A stretch of 64,000 nucleotides of DNA from Polynucleobacter sp. CS-Odin-A6 (GCF_018882095.1 NZ_JACVPD010000001.1:434001-498000); one strand, 5' to 3'. Positions 8,903-17,456 are shown, counted from the stretch's first letter. Numbers and translations are program-made. The notes: a model not told the origin generated them from the sequence alone.

Positions 8903-10057
8903 TTACCACGTAATCCGCGGCATTCTCCAAGGTAGCATCAATTGAGTTGAAGTTAACGTGAGTTTGGGTACGCTTAAAGTTTCATGAAATGAGAGTACCT
9001 TCTCGCCCAATAGTTCAGAATTCAAAACAGAGCGGGTATAGAAAGGCGTGTTTTCCAATACCTTGTGCACTGCCAAGGTCTCAGAGTTTGGATTACGCAT
9101 GTGCCCCCGAATACCCCAAACAGTTTTTGGCAATGCTTGCCTCGGCGGGGCTTCAAAGTGATCAATCGTTCCATTGGGATTGAAGGTCAATGCCAAGACA
9201 TTTTCTTGGGCATTCTTTTCGCGCACATCATAAATTACTGAAGTTCTACCACCACTCATTTCTGCCCTTGACCAATCCCATTCATGAAAAGCTTGGCTGA
9301 TTGGCTCATCCCCTTCATTAGAATCTAAATAGGCATTCCCTTCCCAATGTAAGTCAGGGGAGTTCAATTTGACCTTCACACGTGCTGAGGGAGCAAGCGG
9401 GCCCCAGCGGTGTTTGCCTGCGGCATCTAAGGGTGTACTAAAGTTGAAGAGGGTGTTGGGATAAAGCTCAACAGTGCCAGAAATCTTTTGCCCAAACGGT
9501 ACTGCGCGCTCTTGAATACGGACAGTTAATTTATTGCCATCCCAATCAATACTGCTGGGGCCAATGACAAACTCATTGGAGCTACGGGAAACTTGTTTTT
9601 CTCCCCGCTCAGTCATCGCCCAACGATTTTTCCCCGGACTATAAATTGCTACATTTAGTGAGCAATGATTTTCAGGATTTACTGCCGAATTATTTCTTCT
9701 TGCCCAGGCATAGTAGGGAGAGAAAACACTGCCAACAAAGGCAATCAGTACGATGCCGTGCTTGCCATCATCACTTAGAGCGTCGATGTACCACCAGAGA
9801 TAAGCGTTCTCCCCGACAGCTTGATCAAACCGAGGTGATCCATCAGGGTTGCGGCCGCCATGCGCCCCGATAGGGCTGCCATTGGCACTCCCGGGCCGGG
9901 ATGCACGCTCCCCCCCGCTAGATACAGGCCCGGAATCGGGCTTTGCGTTGAAGCTCGCTGAAAGGTTTCCATCCAGCCGTGATTCGCTTGACCGTAAAGG
10001 GCTCCACCCGTTGCCGGAAAGAGCTGATTGAAAAGAGAGGGCGTTGTGCGTTGACAT
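8903..10057 (-). CDS. crtC: Acyclic carotenoid hydratase CrtC (annotated 1-hydroxyneurosporene / carotenoid 1,2-hydratase)
   Basis: The conserved CrtC core begins near residue 73 (DGSPRFDQ, then WWYIDALSDDG, FVGSVFSPYYAWAR) and continues to the end. CrtC hydrates the psi-end of neurosporene or lycopene for spheroidene or spirilloxanthin synthesis. The only ATG, GTG or TTG in frame upstream of the core is at 10057, which overlaps the end of crtD by 283 bp in another frame. The first ~70 residues there are Ser/Gly-rich and look like out-of-frame translation of crtD. Either the overlap is real, or translation starts at a rarer codon (CTG or ATC) inside crtD. Operon with crtD and crtA. Confidence 0.9.
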   Translation of the reverse strand: MSTHNALSFQSALSGNGWSPLRSSESRLDGNLSASFNAKPDSGPVSSGGERASRPGSANGSPIGAHGGRNPDGSPRFDQAVGENAYLWWYIDALSDDGKHGIVLIAFVGSVFSPYYAWARRNNSAVNPENHCSLNVAIYSPGKNRWAMTERGEKQVSRSSNEFVIGPSSIDWDGNKLTVRIQERAVPFGQKISGTVELYPNTLFNFSTPLDAAGKHRWGPLAPSARVKVKLNSPDLHWEGNAYLDSNEGDEPISQAFHEWDWSRAEMSGGRTSVIYDVREKNAQENVLALTFNPNGTIDHFEAPPRQALPKTVWGIRGHMRNPNSETLAVHKVLENTPFYTRSVLNSELLGEKVLSFHETLSVPKLTLTSTQLMLPWRMPRITW

Positions 10058-11370
10058 ATTGCGCTATCCAAGTCGATGTTTAGACCACATTGTTGCAGAA
10101 GACTAAAAGTTTCGCGTTCGCAGGCGTCGATTTGCTGCGCACTGAATTCCGATTGATCGCCGATTGCTGGTGCATTAACTAAGCAGAGTAATTTTTGTGG
10201 ATGTGAACTGGCTTCATAAGCATCGCCTTGATCTTGAGCGCAAACGTATACCGTTGGCTTTTGGGGGAGACGCTTTCTAAGAAAAATATCATCAAATTCA
10301 GCACGATAATCTTGATTAAAGAATACATTATGTCGGACCAAGGGAAAGCCATCGGCTTTGGCATTAATCGACCAAGTAACAGCAGAAAGTGATCTTTTAG
10401 CAGCGCTTGGTGGCGTCATTTTGGCATTCATTGCTTGCTTGCCAGATGGCTTGAGTAAGCCAGTTTGTAGTGCGGCTAAATCACCATTAAAAATCACGGC
10501 TTGTGCTCGAATAATTGTTCCATCAGCCAATCGCACTCCGCTAGCACGACCCTGCTCCATGAGGATTTCTTCACAAGCTTGGCCTGTCAGGATTTGTACG
10601 CCTTTAGCTTGCGCTAATTGCTGAATCGCTTTGACCAGGCTGTACATGCCACCTTCCACAGCCCATACTCCTTGTGCCTCTACATCCGCTATCAACATTA
10701 AGGTGGCAGGGGCTTGATAGGGGGAGGAGCCGCAATAGGTAGCGTATCTTCCAAACAGTTGGCGCAATCTGGGGTCATGGAAATAGTCACCCAGTGATTT
10801 CCAGAGAGAATTAAATAAACCAATGTCGTATAAGACTTTAGATCCCGATATGCCAAGATCATTGATCATTCCCCCAAAGCTGGGCTTTTCAGAGAGCATG
10901 TAAGGCTTCTCAAGCGCCTGATAGAGTTTGCGGCATTGTTTTGAGAATTGAAGAAAGCGGTCTGCTTCAGCTGCGGAAGAAAATGCTTTTATTGCTTCCC
11001 CTGATTGATCTGCGTTAGCAAATAAATCCAGGCGCTCATCTTTGCTCCAGGCATGACGGGCTAAGATGTCTAACTTAGTAATAGTTAACTCAGACTCTAA
11101 GGAAGTTCCCGCTTTTTGGAAGAGGCCATCAAAAACCCAGCGCATGGTAAAAACGGTGGGACCAGAGTCTATAAGTGCGGGAACCGAGGGATCGCTTGCG
11201 CAGTTAAGTTGTCTAATTTTGCCGCCCAGCTGAGCTTCTTTTTCAACCACAATGACTTCGACTCCAGACGATGCCAGATCGAGTGCACAACTTAAGCCAC
11301 CAATACCTCCACCAACAATGACTACTGGTAATTTAGACAAGGGTGCGACCCTTCCAGCTACCGTTTGCAT
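9775..11370 (-). CDS. crtD: Methoxyneurosporene (1-hydroxycarotenoid 3,4-) desaturase CrtD
   Basis: About 530 residues, a CrtI-family FAD enzyme. The N-terminal GGGIGGLSCALDL dinucleotide motif is present, and the C-terminal GLYLAGGSVHPGPGVPMAALSG is the CrtD version of the family end. It introduces the C3-C4 double bond into hydroxylated acyclic carotenoids. The ATG at 11370 lies 38 bases inside crtA and lacks a clear Shine-Dalgarno. An in-frame TTG at 11340, overlapping the crtA stop and preceded by GGAAGGG, is an attractive alternative, giving the expected start just before LSKLPVVIVGGG. Its 3' end overlaps crtC. Confidence 0.94.
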   Translation of the reverse strand: MQTVAGRVAPLSKLPVVIVGGGIGGLSCALDLASSGVEVIVVEKEAQLGGKIRQLNCASDPSVPALIDSGPTVFTMRWVFDGLFQKAGTSLESELTITKLDILARHAWSKDERLDLFANADQSGEAIKAFSSAAEADRFLQFSKQCRKLYQALEKPYMLSEKPSFGGMINDLGISGSKVLYDIGLFNSLWKSLGDYFHDPRLRQLFGRYATYCGSSPYQAPATLMLIADVEAQGVWAVEGGMYSLVKAIQQLAQAKGVQILTGQACEEILMEQGRASGVRLADGTIIRAQAVIFNGDLAALQTGLLKPSGKQAMNAKMTPPSAAKRSLSAVTWSINAKADGFPLVRHNVFFNQDYRAEFDDIFLRKRLPQKPTVYVCAQDQGDAYEASSHPQKLLCLVNAPAIGDQSEFSAQQIDACERETFSLLQQCGLNIDLDSAICQRTTPSLFNQLFPATGGALYGQANHGWMETFQRASTQSPIPGLYLAGGSVHPGPGVPMAALSGRMAAATLMDHLGLIKLSGRTLISGGTSTL

Positions 11371-12019
11371 CAAAGGGGATGTAGCGAGAGAACATCGACT
11401 CAGAAAAATAATGACCGCTTAAGGAGGCGCGAATCGCATTTTGGTGAGCACCCTGCCGGGCGTATTGATCCATTGCTGCTTGGGATTCCCAAATAGTAAA
11501 GGTAGCCTGCCGAAAGAAAGGCGCTTCGCCAACACCCGCGGCAATGATGCAACCAGCGGATTGTTGTAATGAGACTTCTGCAGCAGGTTGCTTCTGCCAA
11601 AAAGGAATGCAATACCTTGGCTTGATTGATGCTCTAGTAATGGAGACGATCGGACCAGAAATGGGGGCTTCCGCAGTAATGTAGGGGGCGAAGCCTGACC
11701 ACTGACCCTTGATGGAGTAAGCCTTCAGCTTGACGGAAAAAAAATCCTGAGCGTGCTCTCGATACCAGCGAATTAATCTAGACGATTGGTAAAAATGCTC
11801 TAGGCTGGCCATATCTTGAAAAACACAAAATAGGGCTTGGTGGGTTCCGCTCGGATGAATTGAGAAACCCCCATTTTTGCCAGAACCCATGTGTTTGTAG
11901 AATTTCAGTCCTGGAGTTGTCCAGAGCCCAAGGCGGGCAAACATGAGTCTTAAAATGCCACTGATTTTTGCTGATAATTGGATGTCCACAAGAACCATTA
12001 ATGCAACTTGGTCGTTCAT
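11333..12019 (-). CDS. crtA: Spheroidene monooxygenase CrtA
   Basis: 228 residues. It matches the CrtA family in MVLVDIQLSAKISGILRLMFARLGL, with later RYCIPFWQ, and an antibiotic-monooxygenase-like segment (FRQATFTIWESQAAMDQYAR). It oxidises spheroidene to spheroidenone under oxygen, suggesting spheroidenone as the main carotenoid of this aerobic phototroph (inference). It lies 10 bases after ppsR and overlaps the crtD start region, so aerR-ppsR-crtA-crtD-crtC appears to be one transcript. Confidence 0.93.
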   Translation of the reverse strand: MNDQVALMVLVDIQLSAKISGILRLMFARLGLWTTPGLKFYKHMGSGKNGGFSIHPSGTHQALFCVFQDMASLEHFYQSSRLIRWYREHAQDFFSVKLKAYSIKGQWSGFAPYITAEAPISGPIVSITRASIKPRYCIPFWQKQPAAEVSLQQSAGCIIAAGVGEAPFFRQATFTIWESQAAMDQYARQGAHQNAIRASLSGHYFSESMFSRYIPFDANGSWKGRTLV

Positions 12020-12029
12020 TACTGGCTTT

Positions 12030-13445
12030 CTAATCCATATCCTTAATGTCGTAATCTACTAAACCATATTTTCTAAGTTTGATGTACAGGCTTTGACGAG
12101 ACAGACCTAAAATTTCAGAGGCAGAAACGCGATTGTCTTTAGTTAAGTCTAAGGCAGCTTTGATACAGAGCTGCTCAATTAAGTCAGTTGTCTCAGCTAG
12201 GATCTCTTTCAAAGGTACTTTGCCAACCAGCATCGATAATTCTTCAGAGCTACGCACGAGTTTTTTATCAATGCGCTTATCTTTATTTTGTCTCGAATCA
12301 ATTTGTCGAAAGATCATGCCAATGCAGGCACGTGGTTGAGATACGGATACTGCTGAAATATCCACCAACTTAATACCACCATTTTTATTGCTGATCGAAG
12401 AAACGCAGGCTTGAGCGCTGGCTTTACCTTTTAAGGATTGCATCATCCGTTCAAAATCTGCCGTCTCTGAGCCTAGATAGTTTTGTATAGAGGTGCCAAT
12501 TAATTCTTGTTCGCCCTTGGTGTTGCTGAGTTTGATAAAGGCTTTATTGGCTTTGAGAATCAGACCCTCTGGAGTACAAACAATAAAACCATAGGCGTTA
12601 TCTTCAATGGCCTTAACCGCTAAAGAATCAGATTCCAATAAGCTGGCTGAATTGGTTGGATCAAGTGACTTCAGATTTAGTAGTAAATAGGGTTTCCCGC
12701 TATTGATAAAGGAGGTTGCACTGATCCGAAGTTCTTTGTCGCCGACAATGAATGTGTCCAATACTCTTAAGCCACTGGTTTCCAGTACCTCCTGAAGAAA
12801 TACTTTTACTTTATTAATCTCATCAGCGGGTAGGAGCGATAGAAACGATTTACCAACGCAATGATTTTTAGCGAGCAGCAGTTGCTTAATAGCGTTACCG
12901 TTCATCTCGACTATTGGGTAACCATCGTTGACTTCAACAATAATGATCGATTCGACGCCAATTTCAAAGATAGACCGAAAACGTTCTTCTAGCTGATTTA
13001 TTTGTAGCTGGTTCTGACTGATCTCTTTTTGAGCGGCAACTAAATTTTGTTGGAGCTGAGCAGTTGGCGTCAGATCCCGACCAATCACAACAATCTTTTG
13101 ATTCGATAAAGTCTTGATTGAAGCGCACATGATTGGTAACGCGATATTTTTCTCATTAGTAGACAAATTGATTTGTCTAAATTTTGAGATGTTGTCTGGA
13201 TTAGCATCATCAAGTAAGTACTGTACTTTTTTTCTACTGTCGGGCTCTACTACCTCCAGCCATTTTTTCCCAATCAGATCATCTGGAATGTGTTTGACTA
13301 GACTTTCATTGTGAGAGTAGACATCCTGTATTGAACCGAAGTCATCCAAAACAAAGGATATGTCCGCCGATGCTTGTGCAATGTGGCTGAGCTCTTTACC
13401 ACTTAAATCTTGGAAGAGCTTATTAGGATGTTGTGAGATAGGCAT
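12030..13445 (-). CDS. ppsR: Photosynthesis repressor PpsR/CrtJ
   Basis: 471 residues. It has several PAS-type sensor segments (about 20-130, 160-250 and 280-380), with a Gln-rich coiled linker between the first two, and a C-terminal Fis-type helix-turn-helix (NRVSASEILGLSRQSLYIKLRKYGL). PpsR/CrtJ represses bch, crt and puc genes under oxygen or light by binding TGT-N12-ACA palindromes; two such boxes are present at pucB and hemA in this window. Cys residues occur (for example VCTPEG and AQACVSS), but I cannot assign the redox Cys. It starts 1 base after aerR, the anti-repressor. Confidence 0.93.
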   Translation of the reverse strand: MPISQHPNKLFQDLSGKELSHIAQASADISFVLDDFGSIQDVYSHNESLVKHIPDDLIGKKWLEVVEPDSRKKVQYLLDDANPDNISKFRQINLSTNEKNIALPIMCASIKTLSNQKIVVIGRDLTPTAQLQQNLVAAQKEISQNQLQINQLEERFRSIFEIGVESIIIVEVNDGYPIVEMNGNAIKQLLLAKNHCVGKSFLSLLPADEINKVKVFLQEVLETSGLRVLDTFIVGDKELRISATSFINSGKPYLLLNLKSLDPTNSASLLESDSLAVKAIEDNAYGFIVCTPEGLILKANKAFIKLSNTKGEQELIGTSIQNYLGSETADFERMMQSLKGKASAQACVSSISNKNGGIKLVDISAVSVSQPRACIGMIFRQIDSRQNKDKRIDKKLVRSSEELSMLVGKVPLKEILAETTDLIEQLCIKAALDLTKDNRVSASEILGLSRQSLYIKLRKYGLVDYDIKDMD

Positions 13446-13446
13446 C

Positions 13447-14286
13447 TTAATTTAAGCGGGCTCTTTGCGATAGGAGGTCAGAAACAGTCTTAATCGCCTC
13501 TTCAGCTCTGAGGGCGCAAACGTCTGCAGAGCAGTCCTGGAGCAGCTCGGGATTGAAGTCGAATAAAGGACCACCCGCCATTGTCAATATCCCTGGATTT
13601 TTTGAAACGATTTTTATCTCTTTCAGCAACGATTCCATTGTATCCCACTGAGCTTCACAAGAAATAGAAATCGCCACTAAATCATAGGGTTGTAATTGAA
13701 TGCGCTCTTTAAGCTCTTCGCTAGAAATTTCAATTTCAACTGCGGTATTCCAACCTGCTTGCTTAAAAAATTCACCCAACATCAAGATGCCTAGAGTGTG
13801 TTGTGACCCTGGCACATTGATGAGCAAGGCATTGCCCTGGAAGTCACTGAAATTACCTTGATTTACAAAGATAGGACTGAGCTGGTGAATTAGATTCTGA
13901 GCGCGGCCTAAGGCAAGCGTGACTTCGGTGAAACTGTTTTCATCATTTTCCCAGAGCTCTTGCAGGCGCCTAGTCGAGGCGGGGATGAGATTCATATAGA
14001 GCGAGATCAGGGAATGACCCGATTTTTGCATCCGATCTATATAGGAGAAGCACTCTTCAACGGGGCCATCTAATAATGTTTGGCAAAAGTCGACAATTTC
14101 AGTCTGTTTTACTTGCAACTCACTCGATTGGTCTATAGATTGATTGTTGCCCGAGTCGAGTTTGTGCCCCATCAGCAAGCGGGGGATGATTTCAGATTCG
14201 ATGGTTTTGTTCAGCCATTGCATCATTTCTGCATTATCTAATTCGCCTAAATTAGATTGAAATGTTTTTTTCAGCGATTCCGACAC
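13447..14286 (-). CDS. aerR: Cobalamin-binding anti-repressor AerR/PpaA
   Basis: 279 residues: an N-terminal helical region (1-140), then a vitamin B12-binding Rossmann-type domain. The domain has LLINVPGSQHTLGILMLG, whose His is the candidate cobalt or cofactor ligand, then YDLVAISISCEAQWDTM and TMAGGPLF. AerR/PpaA proteins bind cobalamin in a light-dependent way and counteract PpsR/CrtJ. It is the first gene of the minus-strand operon, directly before ppsR, which fits a sensor-repressor pair. The gene is divergent from bchF across a 297-bp control region. Confidence 0.9.
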   Translation of the reverse strand: MSESLKKTFQSNLGELDNAEMMQWLNKTIESEIIPRLLMGHKLDSGNNQSIDQSSELQVKQTEIVDFCQTLLDGPVEECFSYIDRMQKSGHSLISLYMNLIPASTRRLQELWENDENSFTEVTLALGRAQNLIHQLSPIFVNQGNFSDFQGNALLINVPGSQHTLGILMLGEFFKQAGWNTAVEIEISSEELKERIQLQPYDLVAISISCEAQWDTMESLLKEIKIVSKNPGILTMAGGPLFDFNPELLQDCSADVCALRAEEAIKTVSDLLSQRARLN

Positions 14287-14496
14287 AGCCCATCTCCCAA
14301 AACTGCAATAAGTAAGACAAAATAAAGGGGCGCTAAATACTCACCGAAAAAAATGCTGCACTGCAAAAAATAGACAGCCTAATTTAGCTATAAAAGTGAT
14401 TTTTTGCACTCGTACCATTTAGCCCTCTTTTTTTGGAACTTGCCATAGGGAAAGTACTAGCAATAGGGTTATCCCGAGGACTTTCTTTTTCCAAAT

Positions 14497-14546
14497 ATCG
14501 TAAACTTTGATTGACACTTTTCGACTACAAAAAGTGTATTTACGAT
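14497..14546. promoter_or_regulatory. Nested inverted repeats in the aerR/bchF divergent control region
   Basis: The 297-bp aerR-bchF spacer holds two interleaved perfect 8-bp inverted repeats: ATCGTAAA (14497-14504) with TTTACGAT (14539-14546), and ACACTTTT (14514-14521) with AAAAGTGT (14530-14537). A TTGACA (14511-14516) with TGTATT 18 bases downstream gives a plausible sigma-70-like promoter for bchF within the repeats. No perfect TGT-N12-ACA PpsR box is present; the nearest is a one-mismatch copy (TGT-N12-GCA) at 14558-14575. The regulator is unknown. Confidence 0.55.
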
Positions 14547-14583
14547 CGTCTTAAAGTTGTTTTAGAAAAATAGCAGACTGTGC

Positions 14584-15258
14584 ATGGAAAAAACATATAA
14601 GCCACTCTACACCCCAGAGGAAAGGGTAAAAAGAGACGCGACTAAATGGACTTTGGTTCAGGGAATTTTAGCGCCCGTCCAATTCTTGGTTTTCTTAGTC
14701 AGCTTGTATCTAGTGTTGCGTTTTTTGTGGACCGGAGAGGGTGAGTACGCCGCTAATGTTTCGGTGGTGGTGAAAACCTTAACGCTCTACACCATCATGA
14801 TTACCGGATGCATTTGGGAAAAAGTCGTTTTCAATTGCTATCTATTTGCACCGGCATTCTTCTGGGAAGATGTCTTCAGTATGCTGGTGTTGCTCTTGCA
14901 CACTTTATATCTAGTAGCCCTAGCAACAGGTTATTTAGATCAATACCAATTAATGATTTTGGCATTAGCTGCCTATGCAACTTATGTCGTCAATGCAGGC
15001 CAATTTATTTGGAAGTTGCGAATGGCACGCTTGGATATGGAAAAGAAGCAGCGCGAGTCTAAGCTTGGCGCTGAAGCTATTCGCCTCGAAGCCGTCCAAG
15101 CGGCAAGCCTTTACAGTTCGCCCGCAACCTTAACCGGCTTGAGCATAGAAGAGGCAGAAGAGTTGCATCGCAATCTGGTACAGGGAACGCAATTTTTTGG
15201 GTTGATTGCTGCTATTGCCCATTTGCTTGCTTACATCTATTCCCCTTGGTTGAAATAA
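14584..15258 (+). CDS. bchF: 3-vinyl bacteriochlorophyllide hydratase fused to an LH2-beta-like domain
   Basis: 224 residues, versus about 160-170 for classical BchF. Residues 1-~165 are BchF: RDATKWTLVQGILAPVQF, several membrane helices, FNCYLFAPAFFWEDVFS and TYVVNAGQFIWKLR. BchF hydrates the C3 vinyl group of (bacterio)chlorophyllide. After a helical, charged linker (~150-181), residues 182-224 are an LH2 beta polypeptide almost identical to PucB of this window, with both conserved His (195 and 213) and the PWLK end. The ATG has no clear Shine-Dalgarno. bchM follows 21 bases on. The fusion could tether the enzyme to antenna assembly or hold pigment; this is inference. Confidence 0.93.
   Translation: MEKTYKPLYTPEERVKRDATKWTLVQGILAPVQFLVFLVSLYLVLRFLWTGEGEYAANVSVVVKTLTLYTIMITGCIWEKVVFNCYLFAPAFFWEDVFSMLVLLLHTLYLVALATGYLDQYQLMILALAAYATYVVNAGQFIWKLRMARLDMEKKQRESKLGAEAIRLEAVQAASLYSSPATLTGLSIEEAEELHRNLVQGTQFFGLIAAIAHLLAYIYSPWLK
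15127..15255 (+). repeat. PucB-like domain duplication within bchF
   Basis: Codons 182-224 of bchF encode a copy of the LH2 beta polypeptide also encoded by pucB (30770-30913, minus). By hand alignment 39 of 43 residues are identical and the four changes are conservative (I/V, V/I, L/M, I/L). About 20 of the 39 identical residues use different codons. This points to an old duplication kept by purifying selection rather than a recent copy. No alpha gene accompanies it. Confidence 0.9.
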
Positions 15259-15279
15259 TTTTTAAGACTTCATTTACTC

Positions 15280-16005
15280 ATGCAAAAAAACTCTTACACC
15301 CAAAAACGTAGCCAGTTAGAGGAATACTTTGACCGGACGGCGGTTGATGCTTGGGCGAAGCTCACTTCGACTGCAAAAGTGAGCGGTATTCGCGCTAAGG
15401 TTAGAGCTGGGCGTGAAGAAATGCGTCACCTATTGCTCAGTTATTTGCCGAGCGATTTGACTGGCCAACGCGTTTTAGATGCGGGCTGTGGAACAGGAAT
15501 CTTAGCGGCGGATTTGGCAAAGCGGGGAGCCCATGTGGTTGCGATTGATTTGTCGCCAACCTTAGTTGATTTGGCTCGCGAGAGAATTGGTAATGATTTT
15601 GGAGCCGGCTCTATTGAGTTTCGTTCTGGTGATATGTTAGATCCCGCCTTAGGTGACTTTGATCATGTGGTTTGTATGGATTCGATGATTCACTATCACC
15701 ATTTGGATATTGCGGATGCGATGGCCAGGCTGGCTGATCGCACCAGCGCCAATATCGCTTTTACTTTTGCGCCTAATAATGCAGCACTGAGTACCTTGTT
15801 GACCCTGGGCAGCTTGTTTCCAAGAAGTGATCGTTCTCCGTTTATTCAGCCTATTTCGATTGACTCCCTCACGAGAACGTTTAGCAAGCATGATGGTCTT
15901 GCAGACTGGGCTCCAGTAAGCACTCAAAAAGTACAACGGGCATTTTATTTTTCACAGGCTATGCGCTTAAGTAAGAAGCAGGCTGATCAAGGTACCGTGC
16001 AATAA
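15280..16005 (+). CDS. bchM: Mg-protoporphyrin IX O-methyltransferase
   Basis: 241 residues, a class I SAM methyltransferase. The N-terminal BchM signature is LEEYFDRTAVDAWAKLTS; the SAM-binding motif is VLDAGCGTGILAADLAKRG near residue 65, followed by VVAIDLSP and the acidic VVCMDSMIHY. It methylates Mg-protoporphyrin IX to the monomethyl ester that AcsF uses. It lies between bchF and lhaA in the same orientation, and lhaA starts 2 bases after its stop. Confidence 0.96.
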   Translation: MQKNSYTQKRSQLEEYFDRTAVDAWAKLTSTAKVSGIRAKVRAGREEMRHLLLSYLPSDLTGQRVLDAGCGTGILAADLAKRGAHVVAIDLSPTLVDLARERIGNDFGAGSIEFRSGDMLDPALGDFDHVVCMDSMIHYHHLDIADAMARLADRTSANIAFTFAPNNAALSTLLTLGSLFPRSDRSPFIQPISIDSLTRTFSKHDGLADWAPVSTQKVQRAFYFSQAMRLSKKQADQGTVQ

Positions 16006-16007
16006 CA

Positions 16008-17456
16008 ATGAAAATGTTTACTCTGACCTGGCGCGGCAAAGAACTCTTTGAAAATTGGAAGAGAGTGAGTCCAAGGTTCTTGCCTTTTGCCGATGTCGCC
16101 ACTAAAGAGTTGCCACTAAGCCGTCTCTTAAGGCTGTCGCTATTTCAGGTCTCGGTAGGCATGGCGATGGTGATGTTGATTGGCACCCTTAACCGAGTCA
16201 TGATTGTTGAATTACAAGTAAGCGCTGCTTTAGTTTCTATTATGGTTGCCTTGCCTCTCCTGTTCGCACCTTTTAGAGCACTGGTTGGCTTTAAGAGTGA
16301 TAGTCATAAGTCTTTTCTTGGCTGGCGCAGAGTGCCTTATATCTGGATTGGCTCTTGGTTGCAATTTGGTGGTTTTGCCATCATGCCTTTCGCACTCATT
16401 TTGTTATCTGGTGACACCACGTGGCCTGCTTGGTTTGCACAAGCAGCAACAGGACTGGCTTTTTTATTGGTAGGCGCTGGTATGCAGACCACTCAAACTG
16501 CTGGCCTTGCTTTAGCTTCGGACTTGGCTGAACCTCAGGCGAGACCCAGAGTAGTTGCACTCATGTACATGATGCTGTTAGTGGGTATGGCAGTGAGTAG
16601 TGCCATCTTTGGCTATTTGCTCATTGACATTACTCCTCTGCTGTTAATTCGTGTGGTGCAGGGAGTTGCTGCCACTTCCTTAATACTTAATGTCATCGCA
16701 GTCTGGAAGCAAGAACCTCGTCAACCGCATTTAACAGCCTACTCAACTCCAACCCCCAGCTTTAAAGAAACTTGGGCAACCTTTGCGAAACAAGGCAAAG
16801 TGATGCGCTTCTTGGTAGCCTTAGGCTTGGGTACCGCAGCCTTTAGCATGCAAGACATTATTTTGGAACCATATGGTGCCGAAGTATTGGGTCTATCCGT
16901 TAGTGCTACTACTGTATTAACTAGTTTGACTTCCTTAGGCGCTTTAGCAGCCTTTGGTTTTGCAGCCCGTTATTTAAATCGTTCGATTGATCCCTATCGC
17001 CTTGCTGCCATAGGAGCCTTGTTTGGGATTTTGGCGTTTAGCTGTGTCATTTTTTCCGAACCATTACTCTCACCGACGCTATTTCGTTGCGGTGCATTCT
17101 TGATTGGCTTTGGGGGCGGTTTATTTTCTGTGAGCACTTTGACTGCCGCGATGAGTTTTGAATCTGGTGGCATGAATGGTTTAGTTCTCGGCGCTTGGGG
17201 CGCGGTGCACGCTACCGCATCGGGTATTGCCATTGCCGCTGGCGGTGTTATTCGTGATGTGATTTCTAGTTTAGCAACTAGTGGTCTCTTGGGTGATGGC
17301 CTGCTTTCAGCTGCCACAGGTTATAGCTTTGTGTATCACATTGAATTTTATTTGTTGTTTATTACATTGATTGCAATTGGGCCTTTAGTGGTGATGAATA
17401 AGCAACCGATGATGAAGGTTTCTCAGAAGTTTGGTTTAGATGAATTACCTAGTTAA
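16008..17456 (+). CDS. lhaA: LH1 assembly protein LhaA (PucC/BCD family)
   Basis: 482 residues with about 12 membrane helices of the major-facilitator-like PucC/LhaA/Bch2 family. It has LPFADVATKELPLSRLLRLS, RVPYIWIGSWLQFGG, and the intramembrane acid in DIILEPYG. LhaA assists LH1 assembly, probably by pigment delivery to alpha and beta polypeptides. The assignment as LhaA rather than PucC rests on its place directly upstream of puhA; it is closely similar to the PucC paralogue at 29046-30458, which sits in the puc operon. Confidence 0.92.
   Translation: MKMFTLTWRGKELFENWKRVSPRFLPFADVATKELPLSRLLRLSLFQVSVGMAMVMLIGTLNRVMIVELQVSAALVSIMVALPLLFAPFRALVGFKSDSHKSFLGWRRVPYIWIGSWLQFGGFAIMPFALILLSGDTTWPAWFAQAATGLAFLLVGAGMQTTQTAGLALASDLAEPQARPRVVALMYMMLLVGMAVSSAIFGYLLIDITPLLLIRVVQGVAATSLILNVIAVWKQEPRQPHLTAYSTPTPSFKETWATFAKQGKVMRFLVALGLGTAAFSMQDIILEPYGAEVLGLSVSATTVLTSLTSLGALAAFGFAARYLNRSIDPYRLAAIGALFGILAFSCVIFSEPLLSPTLFRCGAFLIGFGGGLFSVSTLTAAMSFESGGMNGLVLGAWGAVHATASGIAIAAGGVIRDVISSLATSGLLGDGLLSAATGYSFVYHIEFYLLFITLIAIGPLVVMNKQPMMKVSQKFGLDELPS

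Noticed and set aside
8885..8903. Bidirectional terminator between crtB and crtC
   Set aside because: Only a 6-bp stem with no T tract on either strand.
8989..12373. Plus-strand ORFs opposite crtC, crtD, crtA and ppsR
   Set aside because: They have no recognisable domains, lack ribosome-binding sites and lie fully antisense to well-supported genes.
14558..14575. PpsR box upstream of bchF
   Set aside because: TGT-N12-GCA has one mismatch in the invariant ACA half; too degenerate to call.
14584..15258. Frameshift or assembly artefact joining bchF to a pucB copy
   Set aside because: The tail is in one continuous frame through a helical linker, bchM follows normally, and the tail's codons differ from pucB at about half of the identical residues, so it is not a chimeric read of pucB.
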